From UBA3537 sp964219345 (GTDB lineage Bacteria > Bacteroidota > Bacteroidia > Flavobacteriales > Flavobacteriaceae), in contig CAXPPN010000023.1 of the NCBI GenBank assembly GCA_964219345.1, positions 1 through 64,000 of the forward strand: 64,000 nucleotides of DNA. The letters are read 5' to 3'. A program made the translations under genes and the position numbers. This document shows positions 1 to 7,923 of this stretch, piece by piece. Every line of letters starts with the position of its first letter. The stretch's first letter is position 1. A model generated the notes under the pieces. That model was given only the letters and a program-made list of their open reading frames with translations, ran no database searches and was not told the origin of the DNA.

Positions 1-117
1 AGCTCTGACTGTAACTAAACCATAGGCATATCTTCTTCCTTCAATTCTACTTTTTCTAATCCTCTTAAATAGGTAAAACTTAAATTTTTTTAATTTGAAA
101 TATAACACAATTCAATT

Positions 118-183
118 ATGAAAAAACCACTTTTACTCTCCGCTTTATTCATCTTCGCTTGTAGTAGTGATGGTGAGATTTAA
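118..183 (+). pseudogene. Truncated lipoprotein leader (21 codons)
   Basis: A 21-codon frame starts with ATG at 118 and encodes Lys-Lys, a hydrophobic stretch, then FACSSDG and a stop. This is the typical start of a Bacteroidota lipoprotein: a short signal peptide, a lipobox cysteine and a Ser/Asp-rich segment. The frame stops six residues after the cysteine, so no mature protein follows. It may be the stub of a decayed lipoprotein gene, or chance. No downstream continuation was recognised in other frames, where the minus-strand genes begin. Confidence is limited by the short length. Confidence 0.3.
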
Positions 184-353
184 TTTCCGAAACGACTAAA
201 GTTCCCCATTCCGTCGCTATCAATATTATCTACTTCTTGGCTATAATTATTTTCTTCTCTTTGTTTTTTTGTACCATAGAATATGTTCCAAACTAAAAAA
301 TAAACATAAACAACAAAAATTATAAACCCTATAATAAAAATACCTAAGTCCAT
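180..353 (-). CDS. Small single-span membrane protein (57 aa)
   Basis: This small protein has no recognised family. Its N-terminal residues 1-24 are strongly hydrophobic (begins MDLGIFIIGFIIF) and form one membrane span. A charged, Asn/Asp/Glu-rich tail follows (KKQREENN) that would face one side of the membrane. The ATG at 353 is preferred over an in-frame upstream start at 407. Its A is shared with the stop of the gene before it (TAATG), the classic sign of translational coupling. It is probably the second gene of a two-gene micro-operon. Function unknown; no homologue recognised by eye. Confidence 0.5.
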   Translation of the reverse strand: MDLGIFIIGFIIFVVYVYFLVWNIFYGTKKQREENNYSQEVDNIDSDGMGNFSRFGN

Positions 354-523
354 TATTTTCTTCTTTGTCTTATGGCTATTGCGAATAGTAAAATTGTCCC
401 AGGCCAATGAGCTGAATATTGCGCCTCCTCAACTTTACCTAAAAACCCTAATAATACCGAATAAACAAGGCATATGAATGCAAGAATAACAGGGTACCAT
501 TTATATATGAAATCTTTAACCAT
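353..523 (-). CDS. Small hydrophobic protein (56 aa), first gene of micro-operon
   Basis: A 56-codon frame on the minus strand starts at the ATG at 523. It encodes two hydrophobic stretches (about residues 10-28 and 40-51) separated by a KVEEAQ segment, and ends in a basic tail (RQRRK), consistent with a very small two-span inner-membrane protein. Its stop shares one base with the start of the following 57-residue membrane protein, so the two are probably co-translated. The pairing of hydrophobic segments and the overlap argue that it is a real gene despite its size. No family was recognised. Phage-holin-like or stress micro-proteins have this shape, but nothing here proves such a role. Confidence 0.45.
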   Translation of the reverse strand: MVKDFIYKWYPVILAFICLVYSVLLGFLGKVEEAQYSAHWPGTILLFAIAIRQRRK

Positions 524-717
524 AATTAATTATTTTTAAATATTATACAATAATAAAGTTAAAAAAATTTAAATTTGTTAAATTATAATTAAATTATTTA
601 TAGTATTACAAAATTATGGCGCTTATTTGGCATTTTAGCTTATTCTTAAATCGCGTTGGTGTAATTTTATTGTTCGTTAGATGTTTTTATTAGTTTTATT
701 TTGCAAGTAAATTTCTG

Positions 718-725
718 TATATTTG
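718..725 (+). promoter_or_regulatory. TAnnTTTG promoter -7 element
   Basis: TATATTTG matches the flavobacterial -7 consensus TAnnTTTG and lies 24 nt upstream of the ATG at 750. A TTG at 701-703 is only 14 nt away, shorter than the usual 17-23 nt spacing, so the -33 element is uncertain. The element overlaps a possible TTG start at 723, which supports the ATG at 750 as the true start. Confidence 0.4.
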
Positions 726-749
726 GAAACCAAAATTAAACTTTATATT

Positions 750-1130
750 ATGAAAATTAAAACAGGATGTGTAGGGTTTCATGTGGCGTTTAAAGTGCCA
801 AATAATGACACCGAAAGAATGGAAACCTTTCTAAACACACATGAATCATTTATGCGTGAAACACATCATATCGATGGGGATGTAGAGCCTATTATTCTAT
901 GTTATGCTGTAATGAAAAGTCCAGAGTTCAACAATCCACTAGACTCAACCAGTGGAGAAACAGGCCACACGTTATATGGAATTACAGAAATATATAAGGG
1001 TCCCGAGGGCGCACAAGCACATATGCAACTAGGACAACAAAGAACAGAAATGTTTGCAGAGCTTATAAACTTGACTGGGCAATATTGTGTCAGTGGAATA
1101 TTAGGAGCGCCTGTTGTTCGATCTATGTAG
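750..1130 (+). CDS. Conserved small protein, possible dimeric alpha-beta barrel fold
   Basis: This 126-residue soluble protein starts at the ATG at 750; a TTG nine codons upstream falls inside a likely promoter and is rejected. It has no signal peptide or membrane span. The pattern of an early strand (GCVGFHVAFKVP), a helix rich in Glu/Arg/Met, a central strand (IILCYAVMKSPEF), and a late strand (LYGITEIYKGPEGAQAHM) followed by a helix resembles antibiotic-biosynthesis-monooxygenase or YciI-like ferredoxin folds. This is fold-level inference only. It stands alone and ends at a strong terminator. No enzymatic function can be assigned. Confidence 0.6.
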   Translation: MKIKTGCVGFHVAFKVPNNDTERMETFLNTHESFMRETHHIDGDVEPIILCYAVMKSPEFNNPLDSTSGETGHTLYGITEIYKGPEGAQAHMQLGQQRTEMFAELINLTGQYCVSGILGAPVVRSM

Positions 1131-1148
1131 AAAAAATAAAAATCAATT

Positions 1149-1170
1149 TTACATCAATGAACTGATGTAA
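1149..1170. repeat. Perfect 8-bp inverted repeat before the terminator
   Basis: TTACATCA (1149-1156) and TGATGTAA (1163-1170) are exact inverse complements separated by six bases. The element lies between the stop codon at 1130 and the terminator hairpin at 1176. It could be an extra RNA hairpin protecting the 3' end, or a binding site for a dimeric protein. Confidence 0.5.
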
Positions 1171-1175
1171 GCCAT

Positions 1176-1205
1176 AAAAAAACCCACTCATTGAGTGGGT
1201 TTTTT
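1176..1205. terminator. Bidirectional intrinsic terminator
   Basis: An A-run, the arms CCCACTCA and TGAGTGGG, and a T-run form a symmetrical hairpin. It can terminate the plus-strand gene ending at 1130 and also transcription arriving on the minus strand from the gene ending at 1226. Confidence 0.85.
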
Positions 1206-1225
1206 AATTGTTTTCGGAAAACGTA

Positions 1226-1420
1226 TTATGCTTTCTTCACAAATGGAAGACCAGTTTTTTCATTTTCAACAATCTTTTTCCCAGCAGGAAGATCACATGA
1301 GTTTGAACGCTCATCTTTTGCGAAATAATAAATTGTTTGGTTTCTTCCACCTTTCAAGACAACGTCTTTAGTGTGTAAATAATACGTTTTTCCTTTGCTG
1401 TTTTTAAATGAATATCCCAT
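1226..1420 (-). CDS. Conserved small soluble protein (64 aa)
   Basis: This 64-residue basic protein has the repeating pattern GKTYYLHTKDVVLKGG, then QTIYYFAK, and ends TGLPFVKK. The pattern recurs in small uncharacterised bacterial proteins that I recall from several phyla, so it is a genuine conserved gene rather than a chance frame. It has no membrane segment or signal peptide, and the short strands suggest a compact beta fold. The ATG start at 1420 is followed directly by the conserved part, so it is well placed. It converges on the 750-1130 gene across a shared terminator. Function unknown. Confidence 0.75.
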   Translation of the reverse strand: MGYSFKNSKGKTYYLHTKDVVLKGGRNQTIYYFAKDERSNSCDLPAGKKIVENEKTGLPFVKKA

Positions 1421-1512
1421 AATATAATTTTATTTTAGTCCAAATTACAAAAATTACTTCGGTAATACCAAAAAAATTATCAGATAAATGACATTTTTTT
1501 TAAGAAGTAGAG

Positions 1513-2358
1513 CTAATTGTTAATAAAATCCAATATTTCTGAAAAAACAAGCTCCAAATCTCGTGGAATTTCTGGTTTCCCCCACGGATGTTTAGCGCCA
1601 AAAACATGATTCCCCCCCGAAACTTTATAAATGATACTTGTTTTGCTCCATAAATTCAATTGAGTTGCTTCAAAAAAAGGCACAGCAGTATCTGACTCTC
1701 CATGAACAATTAGATGTGGAATACTAATTTTTGTGGCCGCATTTTCTATACTTAATCGATTTTCATTAGCTATAAAATCTTGATAAAACTGATAGTTGTG
1801 TGGCATTTTTTGTTTTGTTCGACTGTTTTCAATAAAATACACCCCTTTTTCCTGCCAGATTTTTAGTGCTTCCCCTTGTGGAAATCTTGATTTATAATCA
1901 CTTACTCCTGCTAGGGTGATTAGTTTTTTTACTCGAGAATCTTCTGATGTTTTAATTGTAACAATTCCCCCACCTCTGCTGTGACCCATCAAAATAAGGG
2001 TTTCAACATCTAATGCTATGTGACTTTTATAGCTATTAAAAACCATTTCGATAATACAATCTAAATCATCAAGCTCTTTTGAATAGTTATTTTCTGCAAA
2101 AGCGCCCAAATCTGGAAAATCTATGGGCTGAGTCACAGTTCCTCCATTGTGAGAAAAATTGAACTTTAAAAAAGCAACACCTTGTAAAGCAAATGCTTCT
2201 GCCAATAAATTCCATGCGCCCCAATCTTTAAAACCTTTGTAACCGTGGCAAAAAATAATCAGTGGCGCTTTTTGTATAGCATCATTATAAAACAAATCAT
2301 ATATAATAGAACGGTCTGTTGCTCTTTTGATTTCTTTATTTAATGTCTTTACAATCAT
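1513..2358 (-). CDS. Alpha/beta hydrolase, acyl-peptidase/dienelactone-hydrolase-like
   Basis: This 281-residue cytosolic serine hydrolase has the oxyanion-region motif HGYKGFKDWG near residue 38. The nucleophile elbow GHSRGG lies near residue 124. A late acid/histidine pair follows: HGESDTAVP near 219 and GGNHVFG near 250. These positions match the S9/dienelactone-hydrolase type of alpha/beta hydrolase. The substrate cannot be told from the sequence. No signal peptide is seen. Its ATG overlaps the stop of the upstream AddB-like gene by four bases (ATGA), so it is the last gene of that operon, although a direct link to DNA repair is unlikely. Confidence 0.85.
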   Translation of the reverse strand: MIVKTLNKEIKRATDRSIIYDLFYNDAIQKAPLIIFCHGYKGFKDWGAWNLLAEAFALQGVAFLKFNFSHNGGTVTQPIDFPDLGAFAENNYSKELDDLDCIIEMVFNSYKSHIALDVETLILMGHSRGGGIVTIKTSEDSRVKKLITLAGVSDYKSRFPQGEALKIWQEKGVYFIENSRTKQKMPHNYQFYQDFIANENRLSIENAATKISIPHLIVHGESDTAVPFFEATQLNLWSKTSIIYKVSGGNHVFGAKHPWGKPEIPRDLELVFSEILDFINN

Positions 2359-5108
2359 ACTTCTTTTTCAATAAATGAAATATTAGAATTAAACAATTCG
2401 AAAAGTAGGCTTTTCAACTCATTTTCAAAAGCTTGTAAAACCTCTGATGTGATATATTGTTGCTTAGAAGCTCCCAAACCTGGTTTATTCTTTTTAGTGA
2501 AATTTATAACCCTTGCTTTGAGGTTCTTAAATGAATAAATTCCAGCTACAGTTAGGCCCTCAAATGGTTGGCTTTTGCTTAAAATATAGGCATACATCAA
2601 AACCTGAAAACTCTTGTTGTGTTTCTTGTAATCTTTTGTAATTTCATCCCATTCAATCAAATTCAAATCTACTTGCGAAACTTTTGAAGTCTTATAGTCA
2701 ATAATGCGCTGAGCCCCATTGCAAATATCAATACGATCGACATTCCCTTTTAATTTTATCGGAAATTCAAACTCAGGATATTGAAAATCAAATTCCACAG
2801 TTTCCTCAATAGATTGAATTAGGACTTCGTTACCATCTTTTATAAACCGAATTTCTTCATCTATAAAATTATGAATATACCGTTTTGCAATTTCAAAACT
2901 TATAAAATTTTTACCCATCGAAAGATCGCCTTTCTTATATAGTTTTTTAAAAAAATGATAAACTGTGTCTTGAATTTTTGGTTTAAGGGTTTCAAGTTTA
3001 GAAACCTCTAATTTATGGCCAACAAAATTGGAGTAAAATTCTTTTAAAGTAAAATGAATCACGCTCCCAAAAGTACTGGCTTCTATGCTTTCTTCTAATT
3101 CATTGGGTTGTTCTATCCCAAGAATCTTGTAATTATAAAAATCAATAGGATTTCTTATGTATTGTCCCAGGGATGAGGGAGAAAAACCCTCTACTGCAAT
3201 AGATTTTAATTGCTCTATAATTTGCGGCGTTTTTATAACTTCTTGCGGTTTTAAATTTTGCATAGAAATTTTTGGGACAACAATTTGATGTGTAAGGTTG
3301 TGAAGCCCTTCAAATTGTAGCTGCGCAAGAAATCGACTTGGCTCACCTCCATTCAGTACGTCTGGTTCTGTGTTGTAAACAAGATGAATATTTTTGGCGC
3401 GCTGCAAAAGTCGGTAGAAATGATACGTATATATTGCGTCTTTTTCTTTATAAGTTGGCAAGCGGTTTTCTATCTTAACATCAAAAGGTATAAAAGAATT
3501 TTGTGTTTTCCCTGCAGGGATAATCCCTTCGTTTACAGAAACTAAAATAACCGTTTCAAAATCTAAAACACGAGATTCCAACATCCCCATAATTTGCAAT
3601 CCTTTGAGTGGTTCTCCTTTAAAATCTAAAGTTTCTTTATTTAATAATTCTTGATACAAACCATAAAGTGTCTTTAAAGAATTTATATAAGAATACGTTG
3701 CATCTAAATGTTCAATCTGATTGAATAATTCTAAGAATCTTAGTAAATATTCCTTGGGCAAAAACTGTTCCCCTTTTTGAGCTTCATAAGATTTCTTTAG
3801 CTCAAAAATTAAGGTTTTTAGTTGTTTTAAAGCATGTTTAGGTTGGTTATTCCAAGGCTCAAAAATAAGCTTAAACCTTGACTCTAATTCAGGGGCAAAA
3901 CCTATTAATTGGCTTAAAGTAACTAGCGTATAGTTCTGATGCTTAATGGTCTTAAAAACACTATTGAGTTCAACGGTGTGATTTAAAAAAAATGGTGCAA
4001 TAAAAGGGTGTGATAAAAGCCCAATCACATCTTTATGATTATAGGTTCCAATAGAAGTCTTGTGAAGTTGAAACCATTGTTCAATAAAAGAGGCAAATGG
4101 AATTTGACGTAGTGGCAAGCCCATTGTAATATTGATATTATCAATTTGTTTTGGAATTGAATTTAAAATTGGTAAGAGTAAGGACTCATCTGCTAGGACT
4201 AAAGCGGTGTTTTCAAGAGCATTTTCTTTATATAAATCATCTAGAAGCTCTCCAATATATTTAACCTGACTAATGTTTTTTGGGGTACCAGTAATATGAA
4301 TTTTTTTATGACTTTGATAATTTTTTGTAGCCCAATTAAATTTATGTGTTTTAAAAAACCGCCACTCCTTTTTGTATTGCCGAATAAAATGCCCTGCATC
4401 ATGAATAGGGCTATCTAAAAAAATGTGGCCTATATCCCAATAAATTTGTGCACGCTGTTGGTGTAACAACTCTTGAATAATGATAGATTCTGAAGAATTA
4501 AGGGCGTTAAACCCTAAAAATATATGTTCGCCTCGACGAGTATTCTGAATATAATCTTCAAGGTTTTCTACAGCAGCTCTATACATTAGACCCTGATATC
4601 CAACGCCTTTGTCTGTCAATTGTTGGTTGAAGCTGAAATAATACTCTTTTATTTGTTGCCAAAAATATAAGTACCCTTTTATCATTTTGGTGGGATTGGG
4701 GTCCAAAGACCAATGGTTCATTTTTTGAACTTCACTGATATAATCAAATATTTTTGATGGAGAAACTAAGTATCTGTCAATTTCATTAAAATCCTGTACT
4801 ACAATAGTAGCCCATTTTGAAAATTGATCAAACGGTTCTACTTTGTCCTTTGGGTTGAGGCTTTTGTAAACACTATAAAATTCGAAAAGAAGCTCTATTG
4901 AACTTATTTTTCTTAATTGAGAAAGCTCTTCGATAAACGATTCAATGGAGCATATTTCAGGTAAAAAGCTAGCCTTATCAATATAATTTGATAATTCTTG
5001 CTTCAAAAACAGGCCTGCACGTTTGTTTGGAAGTATAAAGGTTAATCTTGAGAAATCTTTCTCTTGATTTTTCAGTTCTTTGAATATGTCTGAAATGAAG
5101 CTTCCCAT
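2355..5108 (-). CDS. AddB-like PD-(D/E)XK nuclease subunit (917 aa)
   Basis: This is the likely AddB/RexB-type partner of the helicase-nuclease at 7924-11058, which processes double-strand DNA ends for recombination. The N-terminal half looks like a degenerate UvrD-type domain (LTFILPNKRAGLFL at about residue 22; no intact Walker A). The C-terminal quarter carries the RecB-type nuclease signature: VDRIDICNG, then IIDYKTSK (about residue 800), whose Asp and Lys bind metal. The Cys residues of the AddB iron-sulfur cluster are not obvious. Length is normal for Bacteroidota members. Unlike classical addBA operons, the two subunits are separated here by ompA and kbl. A terminator lies just upstream, so it probably has its own promoter. 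Confidence 0.82.
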   Translation of the reverse strand: MGSFISDIFKELKNQEKDFSRLTFILPNKRAGLFLKQELSNYIDKASFLPEICSIESFIEELSQLRKISSIELLFEFYSVYKSLNPKDKVEPFDQFSKWATIVVQDFNEIDRYLVSPSKIFDYISEVQKMNHWSLDPNPTKMIKGYLYFWQQIKEYYFSFNQQLTDKGVGYQGLMYRAAVENLEDYIQNTRRGEHIFLGFNALNSSESIIIQELLHQQRAQIYWDIGHIFLDSPIHDAGHFIRQYKKEWRFFKTHKFNWATKNYQSHKKIHITGTPKNISQVKYIGELLDDLYKENALENTALVLADESLLLPILNSIPKQIDNINITMGLPLRQIPFASFIEQWFQLHKTSIGTYNHKDVIGLLSHPFIAPFFLNHTVELNSVFKTIKHQNYTLVTLSQLIGFAPELESRFKLIFEPWNNQPKHALKQLKTLIFELKKSYEAQKGEQFLPKEYLLRFLELFNQIEHLDATYSYINSLKTLYGLYQELLNKETLDFKGEPLKGLQIMGMLESRVLDFETVILVSVNEGIIPAGKTQNSFIPFDVKIENRLPTYKEKDAIYTYHFYRLLQRAKNIHLVYNTEPDVLNGGEPSRFLAQLQFEGLHNLTHQIVVPKISMQNLKPQEVIKTPQIIEQLKSIAVEGFSPSSLGQYIRNPIDFYNYKILGIEQPNELEESIEASTFGSVIHFTLKEFYSNFVGHKLEVSKLETLKPKIQDTVYHFFKKLYKKGDLSMGKNFISFEIAKRYIHNFIDEEIRFIKDGNEVLIQSIEETVEFDFQYPEFEFPIKLKGNVDRIDICNGAQRIIDYKTSKVSQVDLNLIEWDEITKDYKKHNKSFQVLMYAYILSKSQPFEGLTVAGIYSFKNLKARVINFTKKNKPGLGASKQQYITSEVLQAFENELKSLLFELFNSNISFIEKEV

Positions 5109-5120
5109 ACCCTAAAAATA

Positions 5121-5150
5121 AAAAACGCCTCGCAAAAGCGAAGCGTTTTT
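5121..5150 (-). terminator. Intrinsic terminator of the ompA-family gene
   Basis: A 13-bp stem with one mismatch (arms AAAAACGCCTCGC and GCGAAGCGTTTTT, four-A loop) follows the ompA stop on the minus strand. It separates that strongly expressed gene from the AddB-like gene beginning at 5108. Confidence 0.8.
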
Positions 5151-5175
5151 AAATTTATTTTTGAGATTTAGAAAA

Positions 5176-6600
5176 TTAATTCGCCAATTTTACCTCAACA
5201 CGTCTGTTAGTTGCACGTCCTGCTTTTGTGTTATTTGAAGCAATTGGTGCTGTTTCACCATATCCAACTGATGTCAATCTTGAAGTGTCAACGCCGTTAG
5301 CGGTTAAGTAAGACACAACTTTTGCAGCTCTCGCCTCAGAAAGTTTCTGATTAAATTTCTCTGATGCTGTACTGTCTGTATGTCCTTCTACAACAAAATT
5401 TGCTTTTGGGTATTCTTTAAGGATAGCCACGATTGCTTGAAGTGTTTCGTTTGCAGCTTCCTTAATGTCAGATTTACCTGTATCAAAGTTGATTGTTCTT
5501 GCGTAGCTAGTCAACTGAGCTTGTACTTCTTCATTTGGTGCCTCAGGACAACCATTGTTTGCAACTGTACCAGCTTCATTTGGACATTCATCGTCTTTGT
5601 CTAAAACTGAATCGCCGTCAGTGTCTGGCCAAGGACATCCACCGTTTGCTGCATCTCCTGCAACAGTTGGGCATTTGTCTTCAGCATCCGCAACACCATC
5701 GTTGTCTGCATCTGGGCAACCGTTTAGGGCAGCAACACCTGCAACGTCTGGACAATTGTCTTTATTGTCAGAAATGCCATCGCCATCTGTATCTGGACAA
5801 CCATTGAATTCTGCTAAACCAGCAACGTCTGGACATGTATCTTCTGAATCTTGTATACCATCACCATCTGTGTCTGGGCAGCCGTTAAATTCTTCTAACC
5901 CTGGCACTTCTGGACATGCATCTTTTTTGTCATAGATTCCATCACCGTCTGTATCTGTTCCTCCAAAATTCAATGAAAGACCTAAAGAGTGTTGAAAATG
6001 TGTTGTACCATAATCTTGGAAAGTATGCTTATAGCTCGATTGATAAGTTAAACCAAGATTGTCAGAGAACCAATATGAAAGACCTACAGTACCATTAGCT
6101 GTTGCAAAACCAATATTAGCGTCTGAATCTCCTCCAGAATTATTATTGTAAGGACCTTCTTGAAGCCAAGAATAACCACCACCTAAACCAACAAATGGTT
6201 CAATTTTGTCTAATCCTAAAATCTCTGATAAACTATATTTTACAACTCCATCAAGAGCATAATAATTTAATTCGCTAACCTTTACAGTTTCATTGGTTGC
6301 ATAATTAGATCCCCATTTTTCTATTGTATTAAAAGAACCTGTAATACCAAATGAGAAGTTATCATCTAAGTATTTGCTAAAACCAAATGAAGTTATTGAT
6401 GGATAAATATTCCAGTGGCCTGTTGCATTGAAGAACTCATCAAAAAATTCTCCTTGAGGAGAAGGCTCTCCAACAGGATAAACATCAACTGCATTTATTC
6501 CTATAGAAATTTGCCATGGGTTATCTTCGGTTTGTGCATTTACATTTGCCACAAAAATTATTAGCATAAAAGTAAGTGCTAAACTTTTTAAATTTTTCAT
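5176..6600 (-). CDS. OmpA-family outer-membrane protein with calcium-binding TSP3 repeats
   Basis: This 474-residue abundant-type porin-like protein anchors the outer membrane to peptidoglycan. Residues 1-22 form a signal peptide ending NVNA. Residues 23-210 form an eight-strand beta-barrel (ends LGLSLNFGG). Residues 213-345 hold about five thrombospondin type 3 repeats of the form DTDGDGI..D..CP, which bind calcium. Residues 355-474 are the OmpA C-terminal domain with VEGHTDSTAS and NQKLSEARAAKVVSYL, the peptidoglycan-binding site. It is monocistronic, with an excellent flavobacterial promoter upstream and a terminator downstream. Repeats in the linker create spurious open frames on the other strand. 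Confidence 0.95.
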   Translation of the reverse strand: MKNLKSLALTFMLIIFVANVNAQTEDNPWQISIGINAVDVYPVGEPSPQGEFFDEFFNATGHWNIYPSITSFGFSKYLDDNFSFGITGSFNTIEKWGSNYATNETVKVSELNYYALDGVVKYSLSEILGLDKIEPFVGLGGGYSWLQEGPYNNNSGGDSDANIGFATANGTVGLSYWFSDNLGLTYQSSYKHTFQDYGTTHFQHSLGLSLNFGGTDTDGDGIYDKKDACPEVPGLEEFNGCPDTDGDGIQDSEDTCPDVAGLAEFNGCPDTDGDGISDNKDNCPDVAGVAALNGCPDADNDGVADAEDKCPTVAGDAANGGCPWPDTDGDSVLDKDDECPNEAGTVANNGCPEAPNEEVQAQLTSYARTINFDTGKSDIKEAANETLQAIVAILKEYPKANFVVEGHTDSTASEKFNQKLSEARAAKVVSYLTANGVDTSRLTSVGYGETAPIASNNTKAGRATNRRVEVKLAN

Positions 6601-6634
6601 AATTTATTTAATTTTTTATAAGTTAAATTCAATG

Positions 6635-6664
6635 CAAAAGTAACATGTTAAATTCACTAAACAA
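6635..6664 (-). promoter_or_regulatory. Flavobacterial promoter of the ompA-family gene
   Basis: Read on the minus strand, TTG (6664-6662), a 19-nt spacer and TACTTTTG (6642-6635) match the TTG-N17-23-TAnnTTTG consensus of Bacteroidota primary sigma factors. The start codon lies 34 nt downstream, giving a leader of about 28 nt. Confidence 0.75.
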
Positions 6665-6717
6665 ATATAATGCTAATAAATTATGCTTTTTGAGTAAAAA
6701 AACTAATAATCAGTAAG

Positions 6718-7914
6718 TTATGAGATAATATTGAGGGCGTCACCAACTTTTTTAAAAGCCTGTATTGCGATGTCTAAATGATGTCTTTCATGAGCTGCCG
6801 AAAGTTGGACTCGAATTCTAGCTTTTTCTCTAGGTACAACAGGGAAGAAAAAGCCTATAACATAAATCCCTTCATCTAATAGCATATTCGCCATTTTTTG
6901 CGCCAATTTTGCATCATACAACATTACTGGAACGATTGCAGAATCTCCATCAATAATATCAAATCCAAGAGATTGTAGGCTTTTTTTGAAATAGGTTGTG
7001 TTTTCTTCTAATTTATCGCGTAAACTCGTGTCATTTGATAATAAATCAAACACTTTTATTGATGCCCCTACCAATGCTGGGGCTAAAGAATTTGAAAATA
7101 AATAAGGCCTTGATCGTTGTCGAAGCATCTCTATTATTTCTTTTTTACCTGTTGTGTATCCGCCCATGCCACCGCCAAGGGCCTTACCCAATGTTCCTGT
7201 TATGATGTCTATACGACCAAGAACATTTTTCTCTTCTAAAGTGCCTATGCCTGTTTTTCCAATAAATCCTGCTGCATGACACTCATCAATCATTACTAAA
7301 GCATCATATGTTTCTGCTAAATCACAAATCTTATCTAAAGGCGCTACAAGACCATCCATCGAAAACACACCATCAGTTACTATAATTTTGAATCGTGCCT
7401 CGCTGTCACTTGCGGCTTTTAGTTGTGCCTCCAAGTCTTGCATATCGTTATTTTTGTAACGGAAACGTTTTGCTTTACACAAGCGAACTCCATCAATAAT
7501 TGAAGCATGATTTAAACTGTCCGAAATTATAGCGTCTTGATCAGTAAGTAGAGGTTCAAAAACGCCTCCATTGGCATCAAAAGCTGCAGCATACAATATC
7601 GTGTCTTCTGTTTGATAAAATGAGGCTATTTTTTGTTCTAACTTTTTATGAATGTCTTGAGTTCCACAAATAAATCGAACAGAAGCCATTCCAAATCCAT
7701 GGGTGTCCATAGTATCTTTTGCTGCCTGAATTACTTCTGGATGATTGGCGAGGCCTAAATAATTATTAGCACAAAAATTTAAAACTGTTTGTCCTGTTTC
7801 TAATGTAATTTCAGCCCCTTGAGAAGACACAATGATGCGCTCCTCTTTAAATAAGCCTTGCTCTTTTATATTTTCAAGCTCTTGTTTTAAGTGTTGTTTT
7901 ATGGTTTTATACAT
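6718..7914 (-). CDS. kbl: Glycine C-acetyltransferase (2-amino-3-ketobutyrate CoA ligase)
   Basis: This PLP enzyme of the alpha-oxoamine synthase family converts 2-amino-3-ketobutyrate and CoA to glycine and acetyl-CoA, in threonine degradation. Its 398 residues match E. coli Kbl in length. Visible motifs are NFCANNYLGLA (residue 46), DSLNHASIIDG (about 131), VMIDECHAAGF (about 207, PLP-binding Asp and His) and TGTLGKALGG (about 240, the Schiff-base Lys). The ATG at 7914 lies 9 nt after the AddA-like stop, so it is co-transcribed with that gene. No threonine dehydrogenase gene is next to it. Close relatives are BioF and serine palmitoyltransferase, but the overall pattern favours Kbl. Confidence 0.93.
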   Translation of the reverse strand: MYKTIKQHLKQELENIKEQGLFKEERIIVSSQGAEITLETGQTVLNFCANNYLGLANHPEVIQAAKDTMDTHGFGMASVRFICGTQDIHKKLEQKIASFYQTEDTILYAAAFDANGGVFEPLLTDQDAIISDSLNHASIIDGVRLCKAKRFRYKNNDMQDLEAQLKAASDSEARFKIIVTDGVFSMDGLVAPLDKICDLAETYDALVMIDECHAAGFIGKTGIGTLEEKNVLGRIDIITGTLGKALGGGMGGYTTGKKEIIEMLRQRSRPYLFSNSLAPALVGASIKVFDLLSNDTSLRDKLEENTTYFKKSLQSLGFDIIDGDSAIVPVMLYDAKLAQKMANMLLDEGIYVIGFFFPVVPREKARIRVQLSAAHERHHLDIAIQAFKKVGDALNIIS

Positions 7915-7923
7915 AAGATTCGT

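Noticed and set aside
1..117. Minus-strand frame of about 36 codons (ends RRYAYGLVTVRA) open to the left edge
   Set aside because: There is no ATG, only a GTG or TTG start and a biased Lys/Phe opening; too short to support a partial gene. Nothing else is visible in this stretch.
524..717. AT-rich stretch between the micro-operon and the 750 gene
   Set aside because: No RNA gene, ORF or strong repeat is visible; it is ordinary promoter-containing intergenic DNA.
5380..6098. Several open plus-strand frames opposite the OmpA gene
   Set aside because: They mirror the repeated Asp/Gly-rich linker codons and have no start context or known family; they are shadows of the real gene.
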